Assembly (NCBI GenBank): GCA_030052745.1
Contig: JANBVO010000002.1
Span: forward strand, 1,426,001-1,490,000
Direction: 5' to 3'
DNA from: Pleurostoma richardsiae
Taxonomy: Eukaryota; Ascomycota; Sordariomycetes; Calosphaeriales; Pleurostomataceae
Length of the DNA: 64,000 nt
How positions within the stretch are numbered: position 1 is the first letter of the stretch; every line of letters starts with the position of its first letter. Below, one piece after another: positions 22,636 through 33,404 of this stretch. A program made the translations under genes and the position numbers. The notes under the pieces are model-generated. The model did not search any database, was not told the DNA's origin, and saw nothing but the letters and a program-made list of their open reading frames with translations.

Positions 22636-23668
22636 CTAGCCCGTGACGGACTCCTCGGGAGAATCGGTGCGGATCTGCTTGCGGCCCGTCTTGACATCGC
22701 GGCGCGAGGCGCAGCAGCAGCACATGCCGGAATGGACGACAAAGGAGATGAAGGCACATCCCGTGGCGATCCACATGAAGACGAGCATGCGGATACCGAC
22801 CTGGGCCTGGATATTGAGATCGGACTGGGCTGTGACCGCGTACTTGAAGACGAAGCTGATGACGGTTGCGATGACGGTGGCGGCGAGGATCAGTATGCAG
22901 TCGATGAGGGCGATGATGCTAACGGGGCCGCTCCACCAGCGGGACAGCAAGGCCAGAGGAGAGATGAATATCATGACGAAAGAGAGGACGGTACCGGTCA
23001 GGAAGAAGCCAAACATGATGTGTGAGGTAATGCGTAGGATGTTGAGGATGTCGACCACCTCCTGCGGCAGGGCGATGGTTGCGCCGGACAGGAGCTCGTT
23101 AAGAAGGATCTCGACAGGGTTAAACCAGTAGAGACTCTCGGGTTTAGAGCAGGACGTTATACCCCTGTTAGGTGGTCAGTGTTCTGCAGATGTGTACTTC
23201 AAGCATGGAAGACTCACTCATCGTTATAGCCCTCGCAAAAGTTCCATAGGCCGACCTGATAGAAGTCATGGAGGCCCAGCGTGCGAGCGATGGAATTGAT
23301 GAGATCCGCATTAGGGACGGATTGCGGGATGATGTTGGTCAAGTCCAGCTTGAAGAAGTATGTCTGCTTGATGACCGGCTTCCTTGAGGTATTGCCGATG
23401 ACAACCTGGAAGGCATCATAAGCAGGGGCGCTTGAGGGGCATTGTTTACAGGGGCTGGACCTACGAGGATGAGAAACACAAAGGCAATGAGGTATGAAAG
23501 AGAGGCGACCGCGATGAAGATCCGGCGAGCCTTGGTGGCACTGTTGATCTGGGAGTTGGTTGCTGTCCTAGACGTGGAGGATGCCTTCTCGGGCTTGAGA
23601 GGTGAGATCGTGCCCGCGGACCGGCGACTCCTGAGTCGGGGCCGGAGAGCCGAGGGTAAGAGAGGCAT
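22636..23668 (-). CDS. SUR7-family cortical/eisosome membrane protein
   Basis: Exons 23668-23465, 23405-23218 and 23164-22636 give 306 residues. Intron 1 is placed at the GTAGGT donor because it restores FLIL-VVIGNT, as in relatives; the later GTAAAC donor would also keep the frame. Intron 2 joins GYNDE to GITSCSK. After a Ser/Arg-rich N-terminal extension of about 45 residues come span 1 (IFIAVASLSYLIAFVFLIL), the large outer loop with the diagnostic GLWNFCEGYND...C pair, then three spans. The cytosolic tail begins CCCCASRRDVKTGRK. SUR7 proteins mark static plasma-membrane domains (eisosomes/MCC) and affect wall and membrane organisation in yeast. The extension is unusual for the family. Confidence 0.9.
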
Positions 23669-25544
23669 GGCGAGAGGGCGACTGGCTTGTCAAGAGGGTA
23701 GTTGGCGTTTGTCATCCAAATCAGCGGGTGTAGGAAGCCCTCTTAAGAGCCTGAAGGTTTGGTCTGTCCCTTCTGGCAGCCGGACAGCTTGGTGTGATCG
23801 TCCCGCCCTTGGTGTTCCGAAGTGGTAGAAGAAGAGCTGCAGAATTTCCGCTGAGCCTCTAGGCGTTCTATGCTCTTGTCGACGCCTTCTCGAGGCTGCA
23901 TATGAGTGTCGTCGATGTTGTCCAGGAGGCTAGACGGGAAGGAACTGGGATTGAATCGCCGCCCTCTCGGCATCCAAATCAGTGGGTACAGGAAGCCCAA
24001 GAGCCCCGACAATGTCTCTGGCCCTTCCGGCAGGCCAGCAGGTGACTTCTGGATTTCTGCGATGGTGGTCGGGCAGCTTGGTATGACGGTCCCGACTCCC
24101 GTCGACGGGGACGCGTAACTGTGTGTCTCGAGCAGGTTCTCTGGCCGGACAACTCAGTCGAGCTCCACAGCTCCTTCGCTGCGGCGGCTCAGTGGGGCGA
24201 ACTGGCAGCAGCAGGCGCTAACTAACCTTGAACCTTCCCAAGCCCACCGATCATCACATCACACAGCCTCTGCACTGGAGCCCGGGGGGTACCAGCCAAG
24301 CCAGCCTCAAGGTCCCAGAGGTCGGATGAATTTGACGACGGCAACTCCGCGAACAGAAGCAGGAGACTACCTCTGGGTCCCTTACCTACCCAGGTACTCA
24401 CCTACTAACACTTTGCCCCGATGACATGCCATGCTACCCTACCTACACATGATGACATGTTAGTGTAGGAGTATAGTATCCTCCGGTAATAGGTGGCCGT
24501 TGGCTCTTTTCCACAGCTTGGTAGGGTACGGAGTACCTAACCTGCTAACTTGCACGGCAAGCACGGCACCATGCTCGCTCCTCCCGAAAAGGCCTCACTT
24601 AGACAGACGGTGAGAAATTAACCTTGAAGATCATTTGATATCCTAAGATCTTCAATCAATTCTGATCTGCCTAAGATCAAGGCTTTAGTGTAGCAGCAGC
24701 AAAGAGCGCACAGTCAAGCGGCACCTTGACTGCAGCGGCAGTGGTTTAGTTTCGAAGATCTTCAAGGAGAGCCCCCACCGCGCTGCCGCACCGGCTCCGC
24801 CGCCGAGAAGCTGTTCCACGGCTTGCAGGTGTCTGACATCATAGTCTATGGTTGTCAGGCTTCTTCTTCTTATCGTCGCGTTGCTGGCACCAAGAGCCTC
24901 CACTTTATGTTGGTCGGAGGAAGGGGGAAATGTGTGCATGTGAAGAGAGGTGAGATTCTTGGTGCCGTTGTAGAGATATACGCGTATCTTAAGAGAAAAG
25001 AAAAATACGATTGTCCCTTAGCTATTCGGGTGAATTCTACTTATGATACGAGCAGGGAGTATCTTTCTGAAAGTTTGACTGCGCCTCTCTACGTTAGAGA
25101 CCAGACGTGATTGCAGTACCTTGCCTTACCCAAACAGAATCCCGGAGACCCCATCGACACCAAGTACCTGGCGCCTAGGCAGCTGGGGTACCTAAGGCAG
25201 GTAGGGTACCCAGCGCTAAGAACCGGGCCCCTGTGCTTATTCTCACTCACTGACCGTTTCGGAGGAAGGCGCAACCGTCATCCAGCGCGGCTCTTCGGGC
25301 ATTGACCGCAACTTCCATCTTCGTTTGCATTACTTTCGCTCTATTCTCTGTGCATCTTAACTTCTGTACATATCACGTCGGCGTCTTCATCTCACAGCTC
25401 CTCGGGTCTCTCTCTTCTATCCCGCTTTCTTCTCCATTCTCTCTTCGTCGGAGCAGGGTCGAGCCGGCCAGGAACGGGCCAGGAACGGGCCAGCTTGATG
25501 GGGGCCTCTCACAGCTCACGAAGTGCTGCTTGAAAGCCTCAAAT
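23669..25544. other. Intergenic, divergent promoter region
   Basis: About 1.9 kb between SUR7 (-) and the PLC-like gene (+), likely holding both promoters. A TACGGAGTAC motif is at 24527-24536, with neighbouring CCTACCTA/TAGGTACC sequences at about 24385-24540 and 25160-25215. The last 150 bases before 25545 are CT-rich. Open frames here are short and unremarkable. Confidence 0.5.
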
Positions 25545-26903
25545 ATGGCCCGCCTAAGTCGTTTACTCGCGCTCCTGCTCGTCGCTGCCGCCGCCCGAGC
25601 AGATACCACAGATACTACGACGACCTCTTCAGAGTCGGACGGCGTCGTCATCCTCAGCGGCACCAAGTCGGTCACGTTGACTGAACAGACGCCCACCGGC
25701 TCATACCAGTCCTACTCAACTCAGGTCACCTTGGCCTCCACCACGTCGTCCACAGACAGCCTCGACTCCATTACCAGCAATGCGACGACCTCAGAATCCA
25801 GCTCAACAACCAGCAGTGTGACCTACCTCACCGGCTCGGTGACCACGACATCGTCGAGCTCGCTCACTGGTAACTTCTCCATCACCTCCTCATCCACCTC
25901 AACCTCAGCCGCTCCCACCAACACGCAGCCCTGCAACAACTGGGCCGAGTTCTGCTCGCGCAAGTATAGCAACATCACTATGGTTGCTGCGCACAACTCT
26001 CCCTTCGTCAAACCCGGCAACTCCGCTGCCAACCAGCAGCTCGATGTCACCACGCAGCTCAACGACGGCATCCGCTTCCTGCAGGCCCAGATTCAGTGGC
26101 CGACTAACGGCACAGTCCCGCACTTCTGCCATACGAGCTGCGATGTCCTCGATGCTGGCCCCATCACCGACTGGCTCGGTAAGGTCAACACCTGGGTAGC
26201 AAGTCACCCATATGACGTGGTGACCATCCTTCTTGGCAACGGCAACTACTCGTCGCCTGACCTCTACGCGCCCTTCATCGAGTCTACTGGCATCACTCAG
26301 TATGCCTACACGCCCAATGTGATCCCCATGGCCCTGGATAACTGGCCCACCCTGTCCGAGCTGATCCTGACCGGCAAGCGTGTGATCATGTTTATGGACT
26401 ACCAGGCTAACCAGACCGCGTATCCCTGGCTGCTCGATGAGTTCAGCCAGATGTGGGAGACCCCCTTCGATCCCACTGATAACTCCTTCCCCTGCACCGT
26501 CGCGCGGCCGCCGGACCTATCCACGGCCGACGCCAGCAATAGGCTGTCCCTCATCAATCATAACCTGAATGTGGAGGTCAGCATCCTGGGCACATCCCTG
26601 CTCATTCCTGCCATCACCCAGCTCAACGTGACCAACAACGTCTCCGGGACCGGAAGCCTCGGCCTCTCCGCTAACAACTGCCGCTCGACCTACGACAGAG
26701 CGCCCAATTTCCTCAACGTCGACTACTACAACTATGGCGGCTTCCCGGGATCGGTGTTTGAGGTTGCGGCGTTGATGAACAACGTCACGTACGATCGGAC
26801 GTGCTGCGGGAAAGTGGCGAGCGGATCGCACAGGACTGTGGATGGGGTTTCGTCGTGGGCTGCCGCTGTTGTGGGCGTGGCCTCTTTCTTGGTCTTGTTG
26901 TGA
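25545..26903 (+). CDS. GPI-anchored PLC-like phosphodiesterase
   Basis: One exon, 452 residues, from the ATG at 25545; an earlier open stretch has no ATG. A signal peptide (residues 1 to about 20, RLLALLLVAAAARA) leads to a Ser/Thr-rich stalk (to about 120). A TIM-barrel PLC-like domain follows: CNNWAEFCSRKYSNIT, then VAAHNSPF with the expected catalytic His150, and GIRFLQAQIQ before the HFCHTSC block (His193, His196). The last 24 residues (DGVSSWAAAVVGVASFLVLL after a small-residue site) look like a GPI signal. Several N-glycosylation sequons are present. The family resembles the X domain of PI-specific phospholipases C but lacks the calcium-binding C2 parts. It should sit at the cell surface or wall. 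The substrate is unproven. Confidence 0.9.
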   Translation: MARLSRLLALLLVAAAARADTTDTTTTSSESDGVVILSGTKSVTLTEQTPTGSYQSYSTQVTLASTTSSTDSLDSITSNATTSESSSTTSSVTYLTGSVTTTSSSSLTGNFSITSSSTSTSAAPTNTQPCNNWAEFCSRKYSNITMVAAHNSPFVKPGNSAANQQLDVTTQLNDGIRFLQAQIQWPTNGTVPHFCHTSCDVLDAGPITDWLGKVNTWVASHPYDVVTILLGNGNYSSPDLYAPFIESTGITQYAYTPNVIPMALDNWPTLSELILTGKRVIMFMDYQANQTAYPWLLDEFSQMWETPFDPTDNSFPCTVARPPDLSTADASNRLSLINHNLNVEVSILGTSLLIPAITQLNVTNNVSGTGSLGLSANNCRSTYDRAPNFLNVDYYNYGGFPGSVFEVAALMNNVTYDRTCCGKVASGSHRTVDGVSSWAAAVVGVASFLVLL

Positions 26904-27284
26904 GGCAAGCGTGCGCCTCGCCGAATGGTTCTTTTCTCGTGTCTTTATAGATTAGGAGACCCGGGTATTCCTAGAATGCTGCACTTCATGGCGTTGCCGG
27001 GGCTTGATAGACTTGGTCGCGTGTGGTATCGGACAGTGGCTTCTCGAGCCTCATGGTTATGATGAACATCAGTATAATCATAATATTCGCGGATGTCACG
27101 CGCATCCATCGCGTACATCACTCTGTACCTACTCCCTCACAGTTCCACGAGAATCTGGATATATGTCAAAGTCTTCAAGCAGATTGTCCATTTTCTAGCC
27201 ACGGTCTCGTGGCGTGCTGTCACATCAAAATAGACGTCGGTCTCAAGACCGGAAAGGACTCGGACAGCTCAGACAATCCAGATG
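26904..27284. other. Intergenic, tail-to-tail
   Basis: Roughly 380 bases between the PLC-like (+) and GTPase (-) ends. Nothing else is seen. Confidence 0.6.
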
Positions 27285-28549
27285 TTACAGTGTAGGCTCC
27301 CAACTCCCCGTCGAGATCAACATCCACCAACCATACCGCCGCTTCTCTCCATCACCCTCTCCACATCTCGTAAAGAATGGTGTCGCAACTGTCCTCCAGA
27401 AACCCAGCCTGACCGTCTTGCCCGTCCTGACGTCCGAGTCATCCCCGGCAGACGAGTCGAGGCTCAGCTCCCGAGCGGCCCGCCGCCTCCGGGCCTGCAT
27501 CCGCAGGACGGCGTCCCGCTCCGCCTGCAGGCGCCGCTGGGTGTTGATCCGCCTCGTACGCAGCACTTCCCGGCCCGCGAGCGCGAACACCCCGGTCACG
27601 TCCTTCCCGGCTCGGGCACTCGCCTCGATGAAGACGCATCGCAGGGGGAGAGCGGCGGCCGCGCTGCTCCCTTCTGCGAAGGTCACTGCCGGGTGGTCGC
27701 CGGGCTGCTTTCTCCCTGCTCTCGTCGCTCTGTCTTCGTTTTCGCCCTCTTCGTACTGCGTGCCATCCTCGCTTGCACGGTCGCCTTGGCTATCCTCGCC
27801 GTCGTGGCGTGTCGCCGTATCACCCGCGACGGCTTCGCTGTCAACGCCGAAATTATCGTCTGACTTGTTCCCCACGAGCACCAGGCCGTACTCGCGCGTC
27901 CCCACCGTGCGGCGCACGCGCTCGGCGGCCGTAAGGCACTGGCGCAGCGTCTCGGGCCGGCGCACATCGTACACTAGGATGGTCGCCTCGGTGATGCCCA
28001 CTACCTGCTCTAGCAGCAGCGGACGCTGCGCGGCCGCGTCGTCGTTCTCGGTGCCTGTTCGGTTGATCAGGTGCGCCGCGGGGAGCTCCAGGGCGTCGAG
28101 CGCGTAGATCTGCGAGTCGATCTCAATAGGGTGTCGGCAGCTACCACCTGATAAGGGGCAGATGATGGGTGGCTTGGCCGGGCTGGCCGAAGAGGCAGAC
28201 GTAGAGAAGTGACCGGTGCAGAACTATCGGTTTGGGTTAAGGGTATATGTTAGCTGGACTTGTCAGAGCTCCCATGACTACGGAGACACGGGGACTGCGT
28301 ATCGTCCGCGAGATTGTACATCCTGGGCTGAGTTACTCTAGTAAGTAGTGACGTCTTTCCCACGCCCTGGGCCCCCAGGACGAGGATCCTGAATTCTCCG
28401 ACTGGGTGCCAGCCGCGTGTCTCGGGAGCGAAGCGGATAGGTGCGCCGCTGGGCTTGTCTACCATCCTGTCATCCTGTGGTTCGTCGCGCCACTTGAGGA
28501 TAGCTCTGATATACTGGGACTCGTCGTCGGACCAAACGATGGACCCCAT
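27285..28549 (-). CDS. Divergent Ras-like small GTPase with acidic insert
   Basis: Exons 28549-28337 and 28223-27285 give 383 residues. The intron has donor GTAACT and branch site GCTAAC, and its removal gives SLLTR-FCTGHF, matching the alpha1/switch I region. P-loop GAQGVGKT is at residues 59-66. NKSD (G4) is at 190-193 and EASA (G5) at 271-274, all in the right order. The G3 position reads DALE (114-117) instead of DxxG, and there is no glutamine for hydrolysis, so nucleotide cycling is probably altered. About 70 residues between G4 and G5 form an acidic, low-complexity insert. An arginine-rich stretch near the end may bind membrane; no CAAX box is present. It resembles fungus-specific Ras-like proteins of unknown role. 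Retention of the intron would end the protein early at 28250. Confidence 0.8.
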
Positions 28550-30572
28550 CTCTCCAGAAGGTGACTCGGGGCGTCTAGGCCTAGTTAGGTGATGACAGCG
28601 CACTTGGTGTTCAGTCGTAGAGAGATCATAGAAAGTGAGGTATAACGGATGTATAGATATAAAGGCTCGCTGGATATGAACAGAGCGGACAAAAAGGGCG
28701 AGTAGATCCTCTTGCATCTCCCCGGTGTTCCGTATCTTGGGGCTGTCACTTGACAGGCGGGCATAACTCAGGGCGAGCTGTCTAGCCAAAGGGGACCTGA
28801 AACGATCCCGGAGAGGCAGATGAATTCTGCCAAATACCGACTGTGTCACGGATGATTAGTCCAGTCCGGACTAGACAGACCAGAACCAGGAGAGCATTCC
28901 ATGCCCTGGGACGCAGCTTGGAACACAGCAGGACTTCCTGAAATGTATCCGCCGATGCCTTGCTCACTGTCATCGCCAGCTCTTCTCACTCTCACAGAGG
29001 GAACATCACCAATCGGAGAAATCTCTTGAGCTGTTGTCCTCCTCCAGCATCTGCACTGAGAGATTCAGACACGCAGGACGTACGACATGATATTTAGAGG
29101 CCTGCGCGGAAGAGGCCACTCTCTGGTCCGCTCTCTGGTAGGCGGTTCAGTAAGGAACGGAGGGGGCTGTTCTACGATACGGGCAATCCTTTCCAGCCGC
29201 ATCACCCCATGTCAGATTGATTTGAAGTCATGCATGGTGAAAGCATTCGACTGATTGAAGAGCCCGCTTTGAAGGTTGCGTCAGTGACGTGAGAAGCGCT
29301 GAGAGAAGCGTAGAAGAGTGGGAGAAGAGCATCGCAGGATTTGCCCACAAGCTGCTGTGCGCTTGCAATGCTTGACTCGGTGCATCTGTACCCTGCACTT
29401 CTGACGCAGCACACCGAGTGCCCGAATAAGGATTATGCAGGCTGCCTCCCTCCGTCACCGTACCTGGATGATGCTCCCATAGACCGGAACGTCCACACAC
29501 CGGTTGAAGGCACACAGACAGGCACCCGCTTGTCCGCCGCGGCGGCGGCCACGGCACCTATTCCCCTGTCGTCCGTGACGCACTCCACCAGCACAGGTCT
29601 TCAGGAGGACATCGCTTCTGTGCTGCCTATTAATAGCGGCTCCTGGACTTGCTGCTGGTGCCATTGGCCGTTGTGCTTGGCAGGCGCCAGCCTGCATTAG
29701 TCCCTCCAGGGCTGTCCTCGCAATCGGGTCTAGCACAAACCACCAAGATGAAAGGGAGCATGACCCGAAAGAGGCCTCGCGCCCGCCGCGCGGGGGAGCC
29801 CTCCAGCCAACCGAGTGGAATGGGTGGTGGTGGCCCTGCAGGCCCTTGGTGGGTGGACGCGCGCTTGACCGGGGCCGAGTGCAGCGAGTGCTCGTCCCTC
29901 TGGGCGGTTTGGGGGCCGAACGCCCTCCTACAAGGCACGTCTCCTGTCTGTTTCTCCTCTGGCCGCCGTCCTCTTTTCTCTCTTGTCAGGTTTTCCTTCT
30001 GGCGTCTGTGTTCTGCAGGAAGAGACAATAGTGCTGTTGCCATGTCTCAATAAAGGCGCTCTGTTTCCTGCGCTTCTCGCGCCAGCTTGTCTCGCTCAAG
30101 ACTGGAAACTAGCGATCAGCCTCATCGTCGCCCACGTTTGTCTCGCTCTTTGACCAGGATTCCCCCCAGCGGTGGTGCGAGAGGTGGATCAGTCGCTTGA
30201 GAGAGCCGCATGGGACATGCCTGAAGACGGACCGCCTTCCCCAGACGCCTTGCTTTGCTCCTCTTCGTTTTCCCATTTTGACACTCCCAACGACGTTCGC
30301 TTCGATCTGCTATACTTTATCGTGATCACCTTCCAGCGACACAAGTAGGAAGAGGTACTGCGCCGAAATCCGGAGGAACTCTGCGGCTTGCTGCGCTGCT
30401 GTCGCTGAACCGTCCGCTTGTGAATCCCCTGCCGCTGGCAGAGTCGCTCGTTTCATACCGTTGGATTCCTGCTTGGTGCTCCCCTGCCGCTCCCAACACC
30501 GTGACTGATAGACCTCACACCTTCTGCAAAAACACATTGAGCAAGCTCTACCGCACCATGGTTACATGAACC
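28550..30572. other. Intergenic, divergent promoters
   Basis: About 2 kb between the GTPase (-) and the DUF3433 gene (+). It should hold both promoters. The stretch before 30558 is likely the 5' leader of the DUF3433 gene. No other gene is supported; ORFs such as 29649-30053 are random-looking. Confidence 0.5.
30558..30569 (+). promoter_or_regulatory. Minimal upstream ORF (MVT*)
   Basis: ATG GTT ACA TGA ends three bases before the ATG of the DUF3433 gene at 30573. Its start context (CACCATGG) is strong, so most ribosomes would begin here and must reinitiate or leak past it. This suggests translational control of the gene. A further ATG at 30566 is out of frame with the main ORF. Confidence 0.5.
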
Positions 30573-33176
30573 ATGGCCTACGACGACGGCAGGCCAGGAC
30601 GGCCACAACGGCAAACACCAACAAGCCCGACGAATAACACCTTGAGCTACCGCATATCGAGCATCTCTGATATCACGGACATTGGCAACTACAACGACGA
30701 GTTCGCCGAGAGCCCTACGCTTAGGGCGCGCGAGTCTCTCGTCTCCATACAGTCTTACGACTCCAGAACAACACCCAGGCCCGAGAGCGCAAGTCGCTCA
30801 TATTCGGGCTCGTCAGGATGGTCGGTACCGTTTCTCACCTCGGGCGGTGGAGGTTACGAGCCTGTTTCTGTGACAGGAGGTCCGGCGCGCGGACATTCGT
30901 TGCGGAACACTTATAGTGGGAGCACTCTGAGGAGCCCACCAGATACCATAGACGAGGGCCGAGAGAGCATTGATTTGGCGCTGCTCCCCGCAGCCGCTCC
31001 TATGGGCAACACAGGACCGTACTCGCCTCTTGCGCGGGACGATAGCAATGACACGCCAGCTTTCGATTGGACGACCAGCCTGGGTCCTACAAGCAGCAAT
31101 GACCCGTTCATCAAATCCATGCAGGAGCAGGAAGCACAGGGGAAGCTCACTGGCGGTCTGGGCGCTGGGTTCAAGCCCAACGCGACGATGAGAGAGTCAG
31201 AATTGCTAGCCGCGGACCAGACACCTACGCGGACACCGTCGCGAACGTTCTCCAGGAGGAGATCTAGTCTTGGCCGGACGGCAACCCTCAAGGGTCTCGC
31301 TCAGCAGCAGGCCAATAAGAGGGGTGAGGTGATCCAAGTGATCATCGAGGAGCCCGAAGTCGACATCAGTGCCATGACCGGTCCGGACACCAATTCCACT
31401 GACGACTCCAAGATGCGGAGCAGCACCTTCCCGCAGAACAAGGAGAGGACGGAGGTGTTCTACCCGCAGCCGAACTGGAAGCCTTTCTCGATGAGATGGC
31501 CCTACCTCTGCATGCTGATAGTCCTGTCTGCCGGACTGGGAGCGGGACAAGAATGCCTCTACCGGGCTTCAGTGCGACATGACGGCCTCGTGAAGTTCCA
31601 CTCACCATCTGATATATCGCCTCCGGTGTACTTCGCCTTCAAGTTCGTGCCAACGATGGTTGCCGTGCTGTTCGGCGTGTTGTGGCAGATCACAGACTTC
31701 GAAGTCAAGCGCCTTGAGGCGTACTATCAGCTTTCGAAAGAGGGCGGCGCACTCGCAGCCGAGTCGATAAACGTCGACTACATCACCTTCTTCAACTTCC
31801 TACGCCCCGTTCGGGCTCTCAGACTTAGGCACTACGCCGTCGCCATCTCATCCGTGGTGTCGCTCCTCGCGATCTCACTGGTGCCGACACTCAGCGCCGC
31901 AGCCATCATCCTCACCCCCGACCGGGCAAAGCGCATGGACGACCCCACGGGCGAGAAGACGATACGCATTCACCCTGTCTGGTCGCGATTCCTGACCTCG
32001 ACGCTCGCCATTATCGCCGCCCTGGGGTGTGTCCTCTTCTGGCAGCTGCAGAGCCGCAAGTCGGGCCTGCTGGCTGACGTCAAGGGCATCGCGGGCCTGG
32101 CCGCCATGGCCAACGTCAGCCACATCCTCATGGACTTCAAGGACACGGACGTGGCGACGCACAAGGACATCCACCACAAGCTCAAGCACAACCGGTACGT
32201 GCTCCGGAACTCGTCGCTGGCGCCGGACCACCAGAACCCGGCCACGCAGCAGGAGCGGGACAAGTACGAGCGCGAGATCACCCACCTCTCGGAGAACCCG
32301 CACCCGCTGATGCTGCGCGCCGCCGGCATGGTGCCCTTCATCGTCGGCATCGGCGTCTTCATGGCGCTGATCCCCATCTTCCTCTTCACGCCCGCGGGCT
32401 ACCTGACCGACCGGGCGCCCTGGGTGGTCACCGCGCTGGCGGTGTGCATCAAGCTCGGCTGGGGCAGCGTCGAGACGGACGTGCGCATGATGGAGCCCTT
32501 CTACATCCTCTCGAGGCGCGACGCGCCGCCCCGCACGCTCACGCTCGACTACACGGCCATGCCGTTCGGGTGGGTCGCCTTCAAGGCGCTGCTCAACGGG
32601 CACTTCTTGGTCTTTTTCGTCGGGTTCGGCAGCGTCATGGCTGAGGTCCTGACCATCCTCGTCACGAGCCTGGCCACAGTCGAGGGCAAGGACTTCATCG
32701 ACCACCTCCGGCCGGCCGGGCAGCAGCAGCAGCAGCACCGACGGGACACGGCGGCGTCCGGCGACGAAGACCCGACGCGGCTGAAAAACGCGGGCCAGGA
32801 GACGGACCTCTCGTTCTGGATCTCCCTGGGCCTCGCGACCTTCATCCTCTTCTACATGGCGGTCGTGGCGGCGGCGGTGTTCGCGCGGCGGCGGCACCCC
32901 TTCCTGCCGCGGCAGCCCAACACCATCGCGAGCCACCTGGCATTCATCCACCAGAGCAAGATGCTGTACGACTTCGTGGGCACGGAGAAGCTCTCGAGCG
33001 CGGCGATGGCGCGGACGCTGGAGGCGCTGGGCAAGCGGTACGGGCTGGGGTGGTTCGAGGGCCGCGACGGGCAGACGCACTGCGGCGTCGACCAGGAGCC
33101 GCTGATGAGCAGCTACAAGCACGGCGTCGACTTGGCCAAGAGCAACAAGCCGTGGCTGGATGTGGAGTGGCTGTAG
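30573..33176 (+). CDS. DUF3433-domain multi-span membrane protein (Spray-like)
   Basis: One exon, 867 residues. The first 300 residues are disordered and Ser/Thr/Pro-rich with basic patches. A first DUF3433 unit begins near residue 300 with PFSMRWPYLCMLIVL, continues with a second span, then DFEVKRLEAYYQLSKEGGA and NVDYITFFNFLRP. A second unit begins near residue 608: GYLTDRAPWVV, then ETDVRMMEPFYILSRRDAPP, TLDYTAMPFGWVAFKAL. About nine spans are predicted in all. A short poly-Gln run (AGQQQQQH) lies near residue 717. Fungus-specific; the Neurospora Spray protein, linked to calcium gradients and tip growth, is thought to be of this type, but I could not check that link. It is probably in the plasma or an internal membrane. 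A tiny upstream ORF precedes it. Confidence 0.85.
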   Translation: MAYDDGRPGRPQRQTPTSPTNNTLSYRISSISDITDIGNYNDEFAESPTLRARESLVSIQSYDSRTTPRPESASRSYSGSSGWSVPFLTSGGGGYEPVSVTGGPARGHSLRNTYSGSTLRSPPDTIDEGRESIDLALLPAAAPMGNTGPYSPLARDDSNDTPAFDWTTSLGPTSSNDPFIKSMQEQEAQGKLTGGLGAGFKPNATMRESELLAADQTPTRTPSRTFSRRRSSLGRTATLKGLAQQQANKRGEVIQVIIEEPEVDISAMTGPDTNSTDDSKMRSSTFPQNKERTEVFYPQPNWKPFSMRWPYLCMLIVLSAGLGAGQECLYRASVRHDGLVKFHSPSDISPPVYFAFKFVPTMVAVLFGVLWQITDFEVKRLEAYYQLSKEGGALAAESINVDYITFFNFLRPVRALRLRHYAVAISSVVSLLAISLVPTLSAAAIILTPDRAKRMDDPTGEKTIRIHPVWSRFLTSTLAIIAALGCVLFWQLQSRKSGLLADVKGIAGLAAMANVSHILMDFKDTDVATHKDIHHKLKHNRYVLRNSSLAPDHQNPATQQERDKYEREITHLSENPHPLMLRAAGMVPFIVGIGVFMALIPIFLFTPAGYLTDRAPWVVTALAVCIKLGWGSVETDVRMMEPFYILSRRDAPPRTLTLDYTAMPFGWVAFKALLNGHFLVFFVGFGSVMAEVLTILVTSLATVEGKDFIDHLRPAGQQQQQHRRDTAASGDEDPTRLKNAGQETDLSFWISLGLATFILFYMAVVAAAVFARRRHPFLPRQPNTIASHLAFIHQSKMLYDFVGTEKLSSAAMARTLEALGKRYGLGWFEGRDGQTHCGVDQEPLMSSYKHGVDLAKSNKPWLDVEWL

Positions 33177-33388
33177 AGCGGAACGGACCGGGGATTGGGG
33201 ATTGGTGTTAGTGGTGAGCGGGAAAGGCGTTGTTTGTATCTACCGTGTCTTACGCTTGGCTCTGGCACTGGAGGGGGAAGGGCGTATCGAGACGGTTTGC
33301 GTCCGTTGTGATTGCTTGGTTTGCCCGGGTAACGGATTTGACGAACATTTCTTGCTCCGGCTGTGCGGAGTTTGGAGTATCACGTTAG

Positions 33389-33404
33389 TGTACGGATCCG
33401 TACA
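33389..33404. repeat. Perfect 16-base palindrome
   Basis: TGTACGGATCCGTACA is its own reverse complement. It lies 213 bases after the DUF3433 stop. Its arms resemble the TACGGAGTAC motif seen elsewhere in the window's gaps. Confidence 0.9.

Noticed and set aside
23441-23449. Alternative donor GTAAAC for intron 1 of the SUR7 gene
   Set aside because: It also keeps the frame but adds VGPAP before VVIGNT and makes a 44-base intron; the GTAGGT donor gives the family-like FLIL-VVIGNT.
31875-33122. A 415-codon frame on - opposite the DUF3433 gene
   Set aside because: Shadow of a GC-rich coding strand; Arg/Glu/His/Val low complexity and no domain.
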